From Treponema sp. UBA3819 (GTDB lineage: Bacteria > Spirochaetota > Spirochaetia > Treponematales > Treponemataceae), in contig DFDV01000170.1 in the NCBI GenBank assembly GCA_002369025.1, positions 1 to 7,902 on the forward strand: DNA of 7,902 nucleotides, read 5' to 3'. Both the position numbers and the translations under genes were made by a program. Positions 7,022 through 7,902 of this stretch are shown piece after piece; the stretch's first letter is position 1; the number at the start of each line of letters is the position of its first letter. A model generated the notes under the pieces. The model did not search any database and had not been told where the DNA came from. It saw only the letters and a list, made by a program, of their open reading frames with translations.

Positions 7022-7139
7022 GACTTTCAGGAACAGCGTTCCCGCTTCACCCCGGCAAAATTTTCCCGCGAATTTTCTATTTCAATTATCATAGCAAGAA
7101 TGCTACGGTTTTATTTCTAATTTGGGTGTAAAATAATTG
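7008..7139 (-). ncRNA. Candidate tracrRNA read from the terminal degenerate repeat
   Basis: On the minus strand the sequence starts with the reverse complement of the degenerate repeat (7137-7102), which can pair along nearly its whole length with the crRNA repeat. Three of the four changes give G-U wobbles and one gives an A-G mismatch. Downstream come a GGGAAC/GTTCCT hairpin (7043-7029, loop GCT), a GAAAGT/ACTTTC hairpin (7028-7014, loop CTT), then CC and four Ts (to 7008), a weak terminator. A perfect TATAAT (minus, 7151-7146) would start the RNA near 7139, right before the anti-repeat. The RNA would overlap the 3' end of the asparagine-synthase-like gene. The alternative is an ordinary decayed terminal repeat. 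All of this is inferred from sequence. Confidence 0.45.
7102..7137 (+). repeat. Degenerate terminal CRISPR repeat
   Basis: It differs from the consensus at repeat positions 2 (T to C), 4 (G to A), 5 (T to C) and 11 (G to T), all in the outer, left-hand part; the remaining 25 bases are unchanged. Decay on the outward side is usual for the leader-distal end of an array. The pattern also fits an anti-repeat (see the candidate tracrRNA). Confidence 0.9.
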
Positions 7140-7145
7140 ATGAGG

Positions 7146-7175
7146 ATTATAGCCGTACTGAGCCTCAGTTGTGGT
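7146..7175 (-). promoter_or_regulatory. Candidate tracrRNA promoter inside the first spacer
   Basis: Perfect -10 TATAAT on the minus strand at 7151-7146, within the leftmost 30-bp spacer-like segment. The only upstream -35 candidate is ACCACA (7175-7170, 3 of 6, 18-bp spacing), which comes from the adjacent repeat. Predicted initiation is at about 7138-7140. Confidence 0.4.
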
Positions 7176-7497
7176 TTGATTTCTAATTTGGGTGTAAAAT
7201 AATTTTAAAAATTGTTTTGACTCGAAAAACATAGTTGTGGTTTGATTTCTAATTTGGGTGTAAAATAATCTTGCCTGCTCAGGTATTGCAGGAAAAAGAG
7301 TTGTGGTTTGATTTCTAATTTGGGTGTAAAATAATTCATTGTACTTGTCGATAGCCTTTTGAGGGGTTGTGGTTTGATTTCTAATTTGGGTGTAAAATAA
7401 TAATCAGGATAAACACGCTGAAATCTATCTAGTTGTGGTTTGATTTCTAATTTGGGTGTAAAATAATTTTATTTTTTTTAAAATAGGTCTTTGTTTT

Positions 7498-7629
7498 GTT
7501 GTGGTTTGATTTCTAATTTGGGTGTAAAATAATGGTCGCACGGATGAAAAGCAAAACTAATAGGTTGTGGTTTGATTTCTAATTTGGGTGTAAAATAATG
7601 GTCGCACGGATGAAAAGCAAAACTAATAG
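7498..7629 (+). repeat. Tandem duplication of one repeat-spacer unit
   Basis: The 66-bp unit 7498-7563 is repeated exactly as 7564-7629, so spacers 7 (7534-7563) and 8 (7600-7629) are identical (GGTCGCACGG at the start, AACTAATAG at the end). This probably arose by recombination or slippage between repeats. Confidence 0.97.
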
Positions 7630-7902
7630 GTTGTGGTTTGATTTCTAATTTGGGTGTAAAATAATCATCTGAAAAATAACCATTCGTTTCACGTAGTTGT
7701 GGTTTGATTTCTAATTTGGGTGTAAAATAATCTCGTCTTTCCGTTTCTATATGCAACTTCAGTTGTGGTTTGATTTCTAATTTGGGTGTAAAATAATCGA
7801 AAGTTCGGAGTTACGGATAGCCTGCTCGTTGTGGTTTGATTTCTAATTTGGGTGTAAAATAATATTAAGCGTCTTTGAATTACGCAACTGCTCGTTGTGG
7901 TT

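Larger units (their letters stand above)
7102..7902 (+). CRISPR. CRISPR array, type II-like repeats (continues past the window)
   Basis: Thirteen repeat copies start at 7102, 7168, 7234, 7300, 7366, 7432, 7498, 7564, 7630, 7696, 7762, 7828 and 7894; the last is cut by the window edge after 9 bases. Each full repeat is 36 bp, beginning GTTGTGGTTTGA and ending GTGTAAAATAAT, and all 12 spacers are exactly 30 bp. Copies 2-12 are identical; copy 1 has four differences. The GTTGT start, the 36-bp length and the A/T-rich end carrying a -10-like box resemble type II-C repeats such as those of Neisseria. By that analogy crRNAs are read on the plus strand. The 30-bp spacers also fit type II. No cas gene is in the window. 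Spacers 7 and 8 are identical. Confidence 0.98.

Noticed and set aside
7478..7756. Minus-strand open frame of 92 codons with a repeated DYFTPKLEIKPQ segment
   Set aside because: It is the CRISPR array translated. The 66-bp unit is a multiple of three, so the frame stays open; there is no start signal or domain.

Overview
The window looks like chromosomal DNA of a spirochete, most likely a Treponema-type organism. The reasons are a FliN-like flagellar switch protein next to a pyruvate, phosphate dikinase, moderate GC in the genes, and a type II-like CRISPR array. This placement is inferred from gene content; there is no rRNA or other phylogenetic marker here.

Layout from left to right. Positions 1-282 hold no convincing gene, but they carry three strong inverted repeats (110-127, 153-203, 217-236). 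A near-consensus sigma70-type promoter (248-276) then leads directly into a 174-aa FliM/FliN-family protein (283-807). Next is a full-length pyruvate, phosphate dikinase, ppdK (909-3602). It converges on a MATE-family membrane transporter on the minus strand (3640-5271) that has an unusual C-terminal tail. From a shared 97-bp region the MATE gene diverges from an asparagine-synthase-like ATP-pyrophosphatase (5369-7021) that lacks the glutaminase nucleophile. The right end is a CRISPR array (7102 to the window edge) with exact 66-bp periodicity: 36-bp repeats and 30-bp spacers. No cas gene is in the window, so any cas locus should lie to the right or elsewhere.

The two most interesting signals are regulatory. 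(1) The leftmost CRISPR repeat is degenerate in a particular way. Three of its four changes keep pairing with the crRNA repeat as G-U wobbles if this copy is read on the minus strand. The first 'spacer' supplies a perfect TATAAT on that strand just upstream, and two hairpins follow downstream. This copy may therefore be the anti-repeat of a tracrRNA transcribed leftward (about 7139 to 7008). (2) All three plus-strand genes have a -10 box ending only 6-9 nt before the ATG and no Shine-Dalgarno, which suggests leaderless or nearly leaderless mRNAs. The minus-strand MATE gene has a normal Shine-Dalgarno.

The genes do not form one pathway. FliN-like and PPDK are housekeeping (motility; pyrophosphate-linked PEP/pyruvate metabolism). 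The MATE and asparagine-synthase-like pair could be a small synthesis/export module, but this is speculative.
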